Source: Streptomyces aculeolatus (GTDB lineage Bacteria > Actinomycetota > Actinomycetes > Streptomycetales > Streptomycetaceae). Taken from it: a stretch of DNA of 64,000 nt. This document shows, in pieces, positions 49,272-58,014 of the stretch; position 1 is the first letter of the stretch, and every line of letters starts with the position of its first letter. The notes beneath the pieces are model-generated. The model was not told where the DNA came from. It made no database searches and worked only from the letters and a program-made list of their open reading frames with translations. A program made the translations under genes and the position numbers. The stretch covers positions 62,001-126,000 of the forward strand of contig NZ_JAINRD010000026.1 in NCBI RefSeq assembly GCF_020400605.1. Reading direction: 5' to 3'.

Positions 49272-50249
49272 ATGGTCGCCAGTCGCACAGCCCGCCTTCT
49301 GCGTACTCCGGCGGCCCTGCCGGCGGCGCTCCTCCTGCTGCCGCTGCTGCTCACGGGCGGGTGCACCACGGACGACGAGCGCAAGCCTGGAGAAGGGGTG
49401 GAGGGCGGCTCGCCGTTCACCGGACTGGCGGGACGCAGCGGCCCCGTCCTGGGCGTGAAGATCGACAACGCCGCGCCCGCACGTCCGCAGACGGGCCTGG
49501 AGCGCGCGGACATCGTCTACGTCGAACGGGTGGAAGGCGGGCTCAGCCGGCTGCTCGCGGTGTACGCCTCGCACCGGCCGGGGCAGGTCGGCCCGGTGCG
49601 CAGCGCCCGCGAGTCAGACCTCGAACTGCTGGAGCAGTTCGACGGGCCCGCGCTCGCCTTCTCCGGGGCGCAGTCCAAGCTGCTCCCGCTCATCGACGAG
49701 GCGCCCCTGTTCCCCGTGTCGCCGAGCGACGCGGGGAACGCCTATCGCCGCGACCCCGCGAAGCCCGCGCCGCACAACCTCTTCGTACGGCCGGAGCAGG
49801 CGCTGGCCGCGGCGCCCGACGCGGGCCCCGCGCGGGACATCGGCTTCCGCTTCGGCGCGGCGCCCGGGGGCGGCGAGGCCACCGCCGAGCGGACGGTGCG
49901 CTACCCGGCCGCGAGCTTCGGCTTCGCCTGGGACGCGGACGAGAAGCGCTGGCTGGTCTCGTTCGACGGCAGCCCGGCCGCCACCGCGGAGGGCGAGCGG
50001 CTGTCCGCGGCCACCGTCGTGGTCCAGCACGTGAAGATCCGCGACTCCGACTTCGACGACAGCTCGGGCAACCCCTCCCCCTTCACCGAGACCGTCGGCT
50101 CGGGCAAGGCGGAGGTGCTGCGCGGCGGCAGGTCGTATCCGGCGAAGTGGGAACGTGGATCGGCCGACGAGGGCACGGAGTTCACCGACCCGGACGGCGA
50201 GCGGCTGCGCTTCGCCCGCGGCCCGGTCTGGGTCGTCTTCACGGAGTGA
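49272..50249 (+). CDS. DUF3048 domain-containing lipoprotein (YerB-like)
   Basis: 325-residue lipoprotein. The signal peptide ends in the lipobox LLTGGC (Cys at about residue 31). The DUF3048 domain begins VLGVKIDNAAPARPQTGLERADIVYVERVEGGLSRLLAVYAS and continues through GPVRSARESDLELLEQFDGPALAFSGAQ; the C-terminal DUF3048_C region runs from about residue 200. B. subtilis YerB is the named relative; the function is unknown but the protein is extracytoplasmic and broadly conserved. AAGGGAC lies before ATG 49272. The TetR regulator starts 98 bases after its stop. Confidence 0.9.
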   Translation: MVASRTARLLRTPAALPAALLLLPLLLTGGCTTDDERKPGEGVEGGSPFTGLAGRSGPVLGVKIDNAAPARPQTGLERADIVYVERVEGGLSRLLAVYASHRPGQVGPVRSARESDLELLEQFDGPALAFSGAQSKLLPLIDEAPLFPVSPSDAGNAYRRDPAKPAPHNLFVRPEQALAAAPDAGPARDIGFRFGAAPGGGEATAERTVRYPAASFGFAWDADEKRWLVSFDGSPAATAEGERLSAATVVVQHVKIRDSDFDDSSGNPSPFTETVGSGKAEVLRGGRSYPAKWERGSADEGTEFTDPDGERLRFARGPVWVVFTE

Positions 50250-50308
50250 CGCAAAGCACACCCCCGTTGGCGCGGAGGGGTTCCCGCCGCCGCTAATATT
50301 CTTTGAGT

Positions 50309-50323
50309 ACGAAACCGTTTCGT
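50309..50323. promoter_or_regulatory. TetR-type operator (ACGAAA-CCG-TTTCGT)
   Basis: A perfect 6-3-6 inverted repeat ACGAAACCGTTTCGT, extended by T on the left, lies 24-38 bases before the TetR gene start. Position and symmetry fit autoregulation. No second copy is seen directly before the MMPL gene, so both genes may be read from this promoter. Confidence 0.55.
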
Positions 50324-50347
50324 TCCGCTGACTGGGGAGGGGGCCCG

Positions 50348-50947
50348 ATGGTCATGCAGGACACCAGCGCCACCGGGCGCCGGAGCCGGCTGAGCGCCGA
50401 GCGCGAGCACGAGCTGTTCGAGGCCGTGCTCGACCATCTGCGCGAAGTCGGCTACGAGGCCCTCACCATGGACGCGGTCGCGGCTCGTACGCGGTCGAGC
50501 AAGGCCACCCTCTACCGCCAGTGGCAGTCCAAGCCGCACTTGGTCGCCACGGCGCTCCGGCACAGCAAGCCGGTGAGGACGGCCGGGATCGACACCGGCA
50601 CGCTGCGCGGCGACCTCGTGCAGTTCGCCGAAGGCGTGTGCAAGAGCGCGGAGAAGGACTCGGCCCTCCTGCGCGCGGTCGCCTTCGCCCAGCAGTCCAA
50701 CGAGGAACTGCAGCAGGCCATGTGGCAGCTCATGGTCGAACCGGAGCTGGCCGCCTTCCACGACCTGATCGACCGCGCTGTCGGGCGCGGCGAGCTGACC
50801 GCGGGAATCCCCGCCGCGGAGTTCGTCCCGCACATGATGCTGGGCGCCGTGCTGGCCCGGCCCCTCATCGACAACGCGCCGGTCACCAGCGAATACCTTG
50901 TCCGCTATGTCGACGCAGTGATTCTCCCCGCTCTGCATTTGAACTGA
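50348..50947 (+). CDS. TetR-family transcriptional regulator
   Basis: 199-residue regulator with an N-terminal HTH: LFEAVLDHLREVGYEALTMDAVAARTRSSKATLYRQWQSKPHLVATALR. The C-terminal ligand domain is of the TetR_C_11/16-like type with EVGRGELTAG-like sequence (VGRGELTAGIPAAEF). ATG at 50348 is chosen because GGGGAGGGGG precedes it; an in-frame TTG upstream lies within the operator. It sits 107 bases before an MMPL exporter on the same strand and presumably represses it, with a drug or lipid as inducer. Confidence 0.9.
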   Translation: MVMQDTSATGRRSRLSAEREHELFEAVLDHLREVGYEALTMDAVAARTRSSKATLYRQWQSKPHLVATALRHSKPVRTAGIDTGTLRGDLVQFAEGVCKSAEKDSALLRAVAFAQQSNEELQQAMWQLMVEPELAAFHDLIDRAVGRGELTAGIPAAEFVPHMMLGAVLARPLIDNAPVTSEYLVRYVDAVILPALHLN

Positions 50948-51054
50948 CCAGTCGTTCTTTACCACAACGGAATACGGCTCCACCTGGCGTACGCCGCTCT
51001 CGTCGTCGGGCTGGTTCAACACAACCCACCGTCGAGATCAGGAGAAACCTGCTC

Positions 51055-53298
51055 GTGGCCACCTTCCTATACAAACTCGGCCGGCTGGCCTTCCGGAGGC
51101 GCCGCATCACGGCGCTGATATGGCTGCTGCTCTTCGGCCTCGCCGGGTTCGGCGCGTCCTCCGCGGGCACCGCGCCCGAGGATGACTTCGCGCTGCCCGG
51201 TACCGAGGCACAGCAGGCGTTCGACCTTCTCGAGGAGCGCTTCCCGGGCCAGTCCGCCGACGGCGCGACGGCCCGTATCGTCTTCGAGGCACCCGACGGC
51301 CAGAAGATCACCGCCGCCGACAGCCGGGAGGCGGTCGACGGCGTGCTCGACGGCATCGCCGGCAACCAGGTGGAGCAGGTCAGCGACCCGTTCGCGGACA
51401 ACGCGGGCGTCAGCGAGGACGGCTCCACGGCTTACGCGGTCGTCGACTACAAGGTCACGTCCATGGAGCTGGAGGACGAGACCCGCGATGCCATCACCGA
51501 CGTGGTGGACAAGGAGCGCGAGGACGGCCTGAACATCCAGGCCGGCGGTGACGCGCTGATGGTCGAGCCCGACATGGGCAACGGCGAGATCATCGGTGTC
51601 GGCATCGCGCTGGTCGTGCTCGTGATCACCTTCGGTTCGCTGGTCGCGGCGGGGCTGCCGATCATCACCGCGCTCATCGGCGTCGGCATCGGCATCGCCT
51701 CGATCACCGCGCTGGCGAACGTGCTCGACCTGTCCGCCACCACCTCCACGCTGGCGATGATGATCGGCCTGGCGGTCGGCATCGACTACGCCCTGTTCAT
51801 CGCCTCCCGCTACCGGGCGGAGCTGACGGAGGGCCACTCCCGCGAGGAGGCGGCGGGCCGCGCCGTGGGCACGGCCGGCTCGGCGGTGGTCTTCGCCGGC
51901 CTCACCGTGATCATCGCGCTGGCGGGCCTGGCGGTCGTCAACATCCCGATCCTGACGAAGATGGGCATGGCCGCGGCCGGCACGGTCGCGCTAGCGGTGC
52001 TCATCGCGCTCACGCTGGTCCCGGCCGCGCTCGGCATCGTGGGCAAGCGGATCTACGGCCGCAAGGTGCGCAAGGCCAACCCGGAGACGGGCGCCCCGAA
52101 GGCGTCCGACCACGACGCCAAGCCGAACATGGGCACCCGCTGGGCCCGCCAGGTGCTCAAGCGCCCGGTCCTGGTGCTGGGCGCCGCGATCATCGGGCTC
52201 GGCGCGCTGGCCGCGCCGGTGGCCAGCATGGAGCTGGGCCTGCCCGACGAGGGCAGCAGCCCCACGGACACCACGCAGCGCAAGGCGTACGACATGCTGT
52301 CCGAGGCGTTCGGTCCGGGCTTCAACGGCCCGGTCACCGGCGTCATCGACGCCACCGAGGCGGAGAACCCGCAGCAGGCCGCCGACGAGGCCGTCGCACG
52401 GATCTCCGACGTGGACGGCGTCGTCTCGGTCACCCCCGCCGGGTTCAACGAGGCCGGGGACACCGCGACCGTCATGGTCACCCCGGCCAGCGGGCCGAGC
52501 GACACCGACACCGAGAAGGTCGTCCGCGAGATCCGCGACCTGTCGTCGAGCCTCCAGGACGAGACCGGCGCGGACCTGTACCTCACGGGCAGCACCGCGG
52601 TGAACATCGACTTCTCCAAGGTGCTCGACGACGCGCTGGTGCCGTACCTGGCACTGGTCGTCGGCCTGGCGTTCGTCCTGCTGATGCTGGTGTTCCGCTC
52701 CCTGCTGGTCCCGCTGAAGGCCGCACTGGGCTTCCTGTTCTCCGTGCTGGCCGCGCTCGGCGCCGTCGTCGCGGTGTTCCAGTGGGGCTGGCTGGCCGGG
52801 GTCTTCGGGATCGAGGAGACCGGTCCGATCATGTCGATGATGCCGATCTTCCTGATCGGCGTGGTCTTCGGCCTGGCGATGGACTACGAGGTCTTCCTCG
52901 TCAGCCGGATGCGCGAGGCGTACGTCCACGGGGAGTCGGCAGGCGACGCCGTGGTCACCGGCTTCCGGTACGGCGCCCGGGTGGTCACCGCGGCCGCGAT
53001 CATCATGATCAGCGTCTTCGCCGGCTTCATCGGCGCGGGCGACGACATGGTGAAGATGATGGGCTTCGGCCTGGCGGTGGCGGTCCTCTTCGACGCCTTC
53101 CTGGTCCGGATGACCATGGTCCCGGCGGTCCTCGCCCTGATCGGCAAGTCCGCCTGGTGGCTGCCGAAGTGGCTGGACAGGATCCTGCCGAACGTCGACG
53201 TGGAGGGCGAGAAGCTGTACCGGCAGCTCCATGCGGAGCCGGTGCCGCCGCCGACCGCGGGCGAGGAGCGGGAGCCCCAGCCCACCGGGGTGCGCTGA
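51055..53298 (+). CDS. MMPL family (RND-type) transporter
   Basis: 747-residue membrane protein with the 12-helix, two-half MMPL layout. The first half has a helix at RRRITALIWLLLFGLAGFG, then an extracellular loop and helices from EIIGVGIALVVLVITFGSLVAAGLP to the conserved GLAVGIDYALFIASRYR. The second half has GVVFGLAMDYEVFLVSRMREAY. Both GxxxDY-type motifs carry the proton-relay Asp. These proteins export lipids or drugs with proton drive. The GTG at 51055 lies ten bases after AGGAG, somewhat long. It follows the TetR gene and ends before a strong double hairpin. Confidence 0.92.
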   Translation: MATFLYKLGRLAFRRRRITALIWLLLFGLAGFGASSAGTAPEDDFALPGTEAQQAFDLLEERFPGQSADGATARIVFEAPDGQKITAADSREAVDGVLDGIAGNQVEQVSDPFADNAGVSEDGSTAYAVVDYKVTSMELEDETRDAITDVVDKEREDGLNIQAGGDALMVEPDMGNGEIIGVGIALVVLVITFGSLVAAGLPIITALIGVGIGIASITALANVLDLSATTSTLAMMIGLAVGIDYALFIASRYRAELTEGHSREEAAGRAVGTAGSAVVFAGLTVIIALAGLAVVNIPILTKMGMAAAGTVALAVLIALTLVPAALGIVGKRIYGRKVRKANPETGAPKASDHDAKPNMGTRWARQVLKRPVLVLGAAIIGLGALAAPVASMELGLPDEGSSPTDTTQRKAYDMLSEAFGPGFNGPVTGVIDATEAENPQQAADEAVARISDVDGVVSVTPAGFNEAGDTATVMVTPASGPSDTDTEKVVREIRDLSSSLQDETGADLYLTGSTAVNIDFSKVLDDALVPYLALVVGLAFVLLMLVFRSLLVPLKAALGFLFSVLAALGAVVAVFQWGWLAGVFGIEETGPIMSMMPIFLIGVVFGLAMDYEVFLVSRMREAYVHGESAGDAVVTGFRYGARVVTAAAIIMISVFAGFIGAGDDMVKMMGFGLAVAVLFDAFLVRMTMVPAVLALIGKSAWWLPKWLDRILPNVDVEGEKLYRQLHAEPVPPPTAGEEREPQPTGVR

Positions 53299-53305
53299 GG
53301 CACGT

Positions 53306-53383
53306 CCCGCGGTGCGATGGGCACCGCGGGAGGCAATCACCACCCGACCGGGGCCCGGTGGCGTTCGCGCCACCGGGCCCCGG
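53306..53383 (+). terminator. Double hairpin after the MMPL gene
   Basis: Two stems follow the stop: a perfect 10-bp stem CCCGCGGTGC/GCACCGCGGG (53306-53330), then a perfect 16-bp stem with a TTCG tetraloop (53348-53383). The second is among the strongest predicted terminators in the window. Confidence 0.85.
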
Positions 53384-53470
53384 TGCGTTGCCCCGCCGCG
53401 TCGCGCATCGGCACCCAGTACCGCGCAGTACAACCGCACTACCGCTCAACACCGCCCGCTGCGCCAAGCC

Positions 53471-53519
53471 TTGACGTTCATCCGATGAATCTCTACGTTC
53501 CTCCCTCAGCAAGCGCTTG
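53471..53519 (+). promoter_or_regulatory. GH29 promoter with LacI-type operator
   Basis: TTGACG (53471-53476), 17 bases and TACGTT (53494-53499) make a good promoter. The spacer starts with the dyad TTCAT-CCG-ATGAA (53477-53489). CAAGCGCTTG (53510-53519) is a perfect palindrome just after the predicted transcript start, of the kind bound by LacI-family repressors. The wider motif TCAGCAAGCGCTT recurs exactly before the ThuA gene at 63001. Confidence 0.6.
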
Positions 53520-53576
53520 AGTCTGACAGAACCCCCACAGACATCGGATGGATCAAGGTCCTTGAGGGAGAGTGGG

Positions 53577-55949
53577 ATGAACGGGTTTGCACGACGGCAC
53601 ATGCTGGCGATCGGCGCCGGAGCCGCGGCGGGCTCCACGCTGGGCCTGGCGCCCGGCGCCGCCGGCGCGGCGGTACCGGGCCCGGCCGGGACGGCGGACG
53701 AGAGCGCGGCGGCGGACGACTGGGGCCGGGTCCCCGACCCCGTACCGGTGCCGCTGACCGACCTCTTCGACAACGACGGCATCGACACCGACGGCGCCCG
53801 CGGCGGCGACTTCGACGGCAGCGGCTACACCTACCCCGGCGAGGAACTGCCCGCGGGCCCGATCGAGGTCGACGGCTTCCCGTTCGACTTCCCCGGCGCG
53901 GGCGCCGGAGCCGCCAACAACATCGTCGCCGAGGGGCAGCGCGTCGAACTGCCCCCGGGCCACTACCTGAGCGTGCTCTTCCTCGCCTCCTCCTCGTACG
54001 GGACAGCCTCCGGCGAGGCCACCGTGCACTACGCCGACGGCAGCACCGCCGCCGCGGGCCTGTCCGCCCCCGACTGGTACTCCGGCGGCGGCTCGCTCAC
54101 CGCCCCGTACCGCTACGGCCCCGACGGCGCCAAGGACGACCACCAGGTCTCGATCGCCGTCGTCGAACTCGGCCTCGACCCGGTGCGCGAGGCCGTCGCG
54201 CTCACCCTGCCGGCCATCGGCCCGGCCGAGCCGGACAAGGCCGCCCTGCACGTCTTCGCGCTCTCCCTGCAGCCCGTCGCCGAGGGGCGCGCCGTCGCGC
54301 TGCGCAACGTCCGTTCGACCACCACCTCGCTGGAGCGCTCCGGCGCGCAGTCCGTCGAGGCGACGCTGATCAACGCCGGCGCCGTGTGGATCGCCGCCCG
54401 CGACGGCCTGTCGGTCACCGTCGACGCCGAGGGCGCCCGCACCGTCGCGCCCGTCTCCGTGCCGCGCCTCGGCCCGGGCGAGCAGACCCGCGTCGCCGTC
54501 GGCATCCGCAACCGCGCGGGCGTGGCGCCGGGCACCGTCCAGGAGGGCCGCGTCGTCGCCGCCGGCCGGGGCGGCACCGCCGCCGAGGCCACCCGGCCGC
54601 TGACCCTCGGGGTGCCCGACTTCGAGCCGACCGACGCCTCGCTGAGCAGCCACCAGGCGCCGTACTGGTTCAACGACGCCAAGTTCGGCATCTTCATCCA
54701 CTGGGGCGTGTACTCGGTGCCCGCCTGGGCGCCGGTCGGCAAGCAGTACGCGGAGTGGTACTGGCAGCAGATGAACGACCCGGACAACCCGACGCACGCG
54801 CACCACCGGGAGGTGTACGGCGAGGACTTCGCGTACGACGACTTCATCCCGATGTTCCGGGCCGAGCGCTTCGACCCGCGGGCCTGGGTCGAGCTGTTCC
54901 GGGACGCGGGCGCGCAGTACCACGTGCTCACCTCCAAGCACCACGAGGGCTTCGCCCTGTGGGACACCAAGCTCTCCACCCGCAACTCGGTAGCGATGGG
55001 CCCGCGCAGAGACCTGGTCCGGGAGCTGTTCGACGCCTCCCGCAGGTACACCCCGGACCTGCACTGCGGGCTGTACTTCTCGATGCCGGAGTGGTTCAAC
55101 CCGGACAACCCCTGGTACGGCCACGCGCCGCGCAACCCGTACACGCTGGAGCCCGTGCCGTACACCGGTTACACCTCGGGCCAGGACTACGTCCGCGACT
55201 ACCAGGCCGCGCAGATGCTGGAGCTGATCCACGACTACGGCACCGAGATCATGTGGTGCGACATCGGCGGGGACAACGACAGCCACCGGGTGCTCGCCGA
55301 GTTCTACAACCACGCCAAGAACCGCCCCCGGCCGATCGAGGTGGTGGTGAACAACCGCTCCGGCATCGGCCCGCACGACTTCACCACGCCCGAGTACGAG
55401 GTCTACGAGAACACCGTCGTCGCCAAGTGGGAGGCCAGCCGCGGCCTCGACCCGCGGTCCTACGGCTACAACGCAGAGACCCCCGACGACGCGTACATGT
55501 CGACCGAGGAGGTCGTGCACAGCCTCGTCGACATCGTCAGCAAGAACGGCAACTTCCTCCTCGACATCGGCCCGCGGGCAGACGGCACCATCCCGGAGAT
55601 CATGGAGCGGCGGCTGCGCGAGACCGGCGAGTGGCTGCGCGTCAACGGCGAGGCGATCTACGGCACCACCTACTGGTCCCGGATGGCGCAGCTCGGCGAG
55701 GACCTGCGGTTCACCATGAAGCGCGACGCCTTCTACATCCACTCGCTCGCCGCACCCTCCTCCCGGCTGGTCGTCGAGGCCCCGGTGCCCGTCAGGTCCG
55801 GCGACAGGATCACCATGCTGGGTTACGGCGGCCGCCCGCTGAACTGGGACGTCGAGGGCGGCGCGCTGGTCGTCGAGGTGCCCGCGGCGGCCCGCAGGGC
55901 CGGCAGACACGCCTGGGTCTTCAAGGTGAGCACCCGCCCCTCTTCCTGA
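53577..55949 (+). CDS. Secreted GH29 alpha-L-fucosidase-like protein
   Basis: 790-residue Tat-exported enzyme (signal RRHMLAIGAGAAAG). Residues about 40-355 form beta-rich accessory domains, including an Ig-like (NPCBM-associated type) segment. The GH29 barrel runs from about 360 (YWFNDAKFGIFIHWGVYSVPAW) to 700, with the family blocks YHVLTSKHHEGFALWDTKLS and SKNGNFLLDIGPRADGTIPE. The likely nucleophile is Asp562 in IMWCDIGGDND. A final beta-sandwich follows. GH29 releases alpha-L-fucose, so a fucosylated glycan substrate is expected. ATG at 53577 follows GAGGGAGAG. It is probably repressed through the operator at 53510 and may be read through into the APC gene. Confidence 0.92.
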   Translation: MNGFARRHMLAIGAGAAAGSTLGLAPGAAGAAVPGPAGTADESAAADDWGRVPDPVPVPLTDLFDNDGIDTDGARGGDFDGSGYTYPGEELPAGPIEVDGFPFDFPGAGAGAANNIVAEGQRVELPPGHYLSVLFLASSSYGTASGEATVHYADGSTAAAGLSAPDWYSGGGSLTAPYRYGPDGAKDDHQVSIAVVELGLDPVREAVALTLPAIGPAEPDKAALHVFALSLQPVAEGRAVALRNVRSTTTSLERSGAQSVEATLINAGAVWIAARDGLSVTVDAEGARTVAPVSVPRLGPGEQTRVAVGIRNRAGVAPGTVQEGRVVAAGRGGTAAEATRPLTLGVPDFEPTDASLSSHQAPYWFNDAKFGIFIHWGVYSVPAWAPVGKQYAEWYWQQMNDPDNPTHAHHREVYGEDFAYDDFIPMFRAERFDPRAWVELFRDAGAQYHVLTSKHHEGFALWDTKLSTRNSVAMGPRRDLVRELFDASRRYTPDLHCGLYFSMPEWFNPDNPWYGHAPRNPYTLEPVPYTGYTSGQDYVRDYQAAQMLELIHDYGTEIMWCDIGGDNDSHRVLAEFYNHAKNRPRPIEVVVNNRSGIGPHDFTTPEYEVYENTVVAKWEASRGLDPRSYGYNAETPDDAYMSTEEVVHSLVDIVSKNGNFLLDIGPRADGTIPEIMERRLRETGEWLRVNGEAIYGTTYWSRMAQLGEDLRFTMKRDAFYIHSLAAPSSRLVVEAPVPVRSGDRITMLGYGGRPLNWDVEGGALVVEVPAAARRAGRHAWVFKVSTRPSS

Positions 55950-56012
55950 AAGGCACCTCATGCGTCATCGTGCTCCACTGTCATCGAACGGCCTCGACGG
56001 AGAGGACGCACC

Positions 56013-57479
56013 ATGGCAGGGCTCTGGAGCACCGACGGCGTACTGCGCCGCAAGCCCATCGAGCAGATCGGGGCGACCGAGGGCGAGAGCGGCGAGCAGC
56101 TCACCCGGGTCCTCGGGTTGTGGCAGCTCACGGCGATCGGCGTCGGCGGCATCATCGGCGCGGGCATCTTCGCGCTGGCCGGCGCGGTCGCCAACGGCAC
56201 GGCGGGCCCCGCCGTGCTCGTCTCCTTCCTCATCGCGGGGGTGGCGAGCGCGGCGGCGGCCCTGTCGTACGCGGAGTTCGCCGGCCTGATCCCGAAGGCA
56301 GGCTCGGCGTACACGTACGGCTACGCGGTCCTCGGCGAACTCGCCGGGTGGTTCATCGGCTGGGATCTGCTGCTGGAGTACACCGCGATCGTCGCGGTGG
56401 TGGCGATCGGCATCTCCGGCTACTTCTCGTTCCTGATGGAGAACATGGGCGCCGACCTGCCGGCGTGGATGCTCGGCGCCCCGGGCACCGGCGAGGGGCA
56501 CAAGGTCGACCTGTTCGCGGTCGTGCTGTGCCTGCTGGTGGCGTACCTGCTGACCCTCGGGATCAAGAACGCGGCGCGCTTCGAGACCGTCGTGGTGATC
56601 CTGAAGGTCGTGGTCGTGCTCGTCGTCATCGCGGTCGGCGTCTTCCACATCGACACCGCCAACTACAACCCGTTCTTCCCCTACGGCGTCGGCGGCGCGT
56701 TCACCGGCGCGGCGACCGTGTTCTTCGCGGTCTTCGGCTACGACGCGATGTCGACGGCGGCCGAGGAGTCGAAGGAGTCGCAGCGGCACATGCCGAAGGC
56801 GATCCTCTACTCGCTGGCGATCTCGATGCTGCTGTACGTGGCCGCGACCCTGGTGCTGACGGGGATGCAGAACTACAAGGGCATCGACCCGGAGAGCGGC
56901 TTCTCCACGGCGTTCGAGTCGGTGGGTCTCGGCTGGCTGGCGAACCTGATCGCGGTGGGGGCGATCATCGGCATCCTCACGGTGATGTTCACCTTCATGC
57001 TGGGCGTCACCCGCGTCTGGTTCTCGATGAGCCGCGACGGACTGCTGCCCAAGTGGTTCGCCAAGACCCACCGGACGCGGCACGTGCCGACGCGGGTGAC
57101 GTGGATCGTGGGCGCCGGCTCGGCGCTGATCGCGGGTTTCCTGAAGATCGGGGAGGCCGCGGAGCTGACCAACATCGGGATCCTGCTGGCGTTCGTGGTC
57201 GTGTGCGTCGCGGTGATCGTGCTGCGCTACCGGCAGCCGGACCTGCCGCGGACGTTCCGCTGCCCGGGGATGCCGGTCGTGCCGCTGATAGGGGTCGGCT
57301 TCTCGATCTGGCTGGTGACGTTCCTGAAGTGGGAGACGTGGCTGCGGTTCGGCGTGTGGTTCGCGGTCGGGATGATCGTGTACTTCACGTACTCCTACCG
57401 CCGCAGCGGGCTGGCCGGCGCGCAGCCGGCGGTGCCGGGCGCCCCCGGCCCGGACAAGCGCGAGGATCCGCGCGGCTGA
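56013..57479 (+). CDS. APC family amino acid permease (cationic amino acid transporter type)
   Basis: 488-residue membrane protein with 12 to 13 predicted helices. APC landmarks include LTAIGVGGIIGAGIFALAGAVA near the N-terminus (helix 1 substrate site), YAEFAGLIPKAGSAYTYGYAVLGE, FFAVFGYDAMSTAAEESKESQRHMPKAI and MSRDGLLPKWFAKTH. These match bacterial CAT-type transporters for basic or branched amino acids. GGAGAGGAC precedes the ATG at 56013. It begins 63 bases after the GH29 stop; whether the two share a transcript is unclear. A terminator follows. Confidence 0.92.
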   Translation: MAGLWSTDGVLRRKPIEQIGATEGESGEQLTRVLGLWQLTAIGVGGIIGAGIFALAGAVANGTAGPAVLVSFLIAGVASAAAALSYAEFAGLIPKAGSAYTYGYAVLGELAGWFIGWDLLLEYTAIVAVVAIGISGYFSFLMENMGADLPAWMLGAPGTGEGHKVDLFAVVLCLLVAYLLTLGIKNAARFETVVVILKVVVVLVVIAVGVFHIDTANYNPFFPYGVGGAFTGAATVFFAVFGYDAMSTAAEESKESQRHMPKAILYSLAISMLLYVAATLVLTGMQNYKGIDPESGFSTAFESVGLGWLANLIAVGAIIGILTVMFTFMLGVTRVWFSMSRDGLLPKWFAKTHRTRHVPTRVTWIVGAGSALIAGFLKIGEAAELTNIGILLAFVVVCVAVIVLRYRQPDLPRTFRCPGMPVVPLIGVGFSIWLVTFLKWETWLRFGVWFAVGMIVYFTYSYRRSGLAGAQPAVPGAPGPDKREDPRG

Positions 57480-57492
57480 CCCCGGCGGGCGG

Positions 57493-57530
57493 GCCCCGTG
57501 CCGGCCGCGGACACCGGGCCGGTACGGGGC
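57493..57530 (+). terminator. Hairpin after the APC permease gene
   Basis: A 14-bp stem (GCCCCGTGCCGGCC with one G-T-type wobble) and ten-base loop lies 13 bases after the stop. The remaining 57531-57706 shows no clear gene or structure. Confidence 0.6.
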
Positions 57531-57706
57531 GCTCCGCGGGCGCTGAGACGCGACTGTGACCGCGCGCGGACCGGGGCTCAACTCGGGGGTGCTTTCCTGA
57601 GGATGGGCGATGAGTTTCCGGCACCCGCCGGGTCTCACCTTCCAGACGGCACACACCGCCACCGGCGGCCCGGCAGGGCCGCCGCCTCCCGACCGAGAGG
57701 TGTCCG

Positions 57707-57913
57707 ATGTGCTCCCACCGGCCCGAGTGCCCCGCCGCCGACCGCCCTGACCGCGACGCCGCACAGACCGTGGCCTTCCACCCCGAGCAGGGCTGGAGCC
57801 TGTTGTGCAACGGGACGATCGTCTTCGACGACACCGGTGAGCTGCTGCCGACCGGCGCCGTCGTCGCGCCGCGGCGCGAGGTACGCCCCGGGCTGCTGGC
57901 CACCGCGGCCTGA
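57707..57913 (+). CDS. DUF5999 family small protein
   Basis: 68-residue protein. Its N-terminus MCSHRPECPAAD (two spaced Cys) and core TVAFHPEQGWSLLCNGTIVFDDTGELLPTG match the actinobacterial DUF5999 family. The three Cys and His could hold a metal, but this is inference. GAGAGG lies six bases before the ATG. It converges on the Ro60 gene. Function unknown. Confidence 0.85.
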   Translation: MCSHRPECPAADRPDRDAAQTVAFHPEQGWSLLCNGTIVFDDTGELLPTGAVVAPRREVRPGLLATAA

Positions 57914-58014
57914 GCCCCACCCGGTCCCGCGTACACCTGTCTGCGTGCGCCCTGCCTGCGTACGCCCGGACAGCAGCCCCCCGCCGCCCGAAGGCAGCGG
58001 AGGGCGACGTACGG

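Noticed and set aside
48800..49513. A 237-codon version of the small peptide gene
   Set aside because: The upstream part crosses the promoter region of the DUF3048 gene and has no ribosome-binding site or conserved sequence; the short TTG-started form has GGAGGAG.
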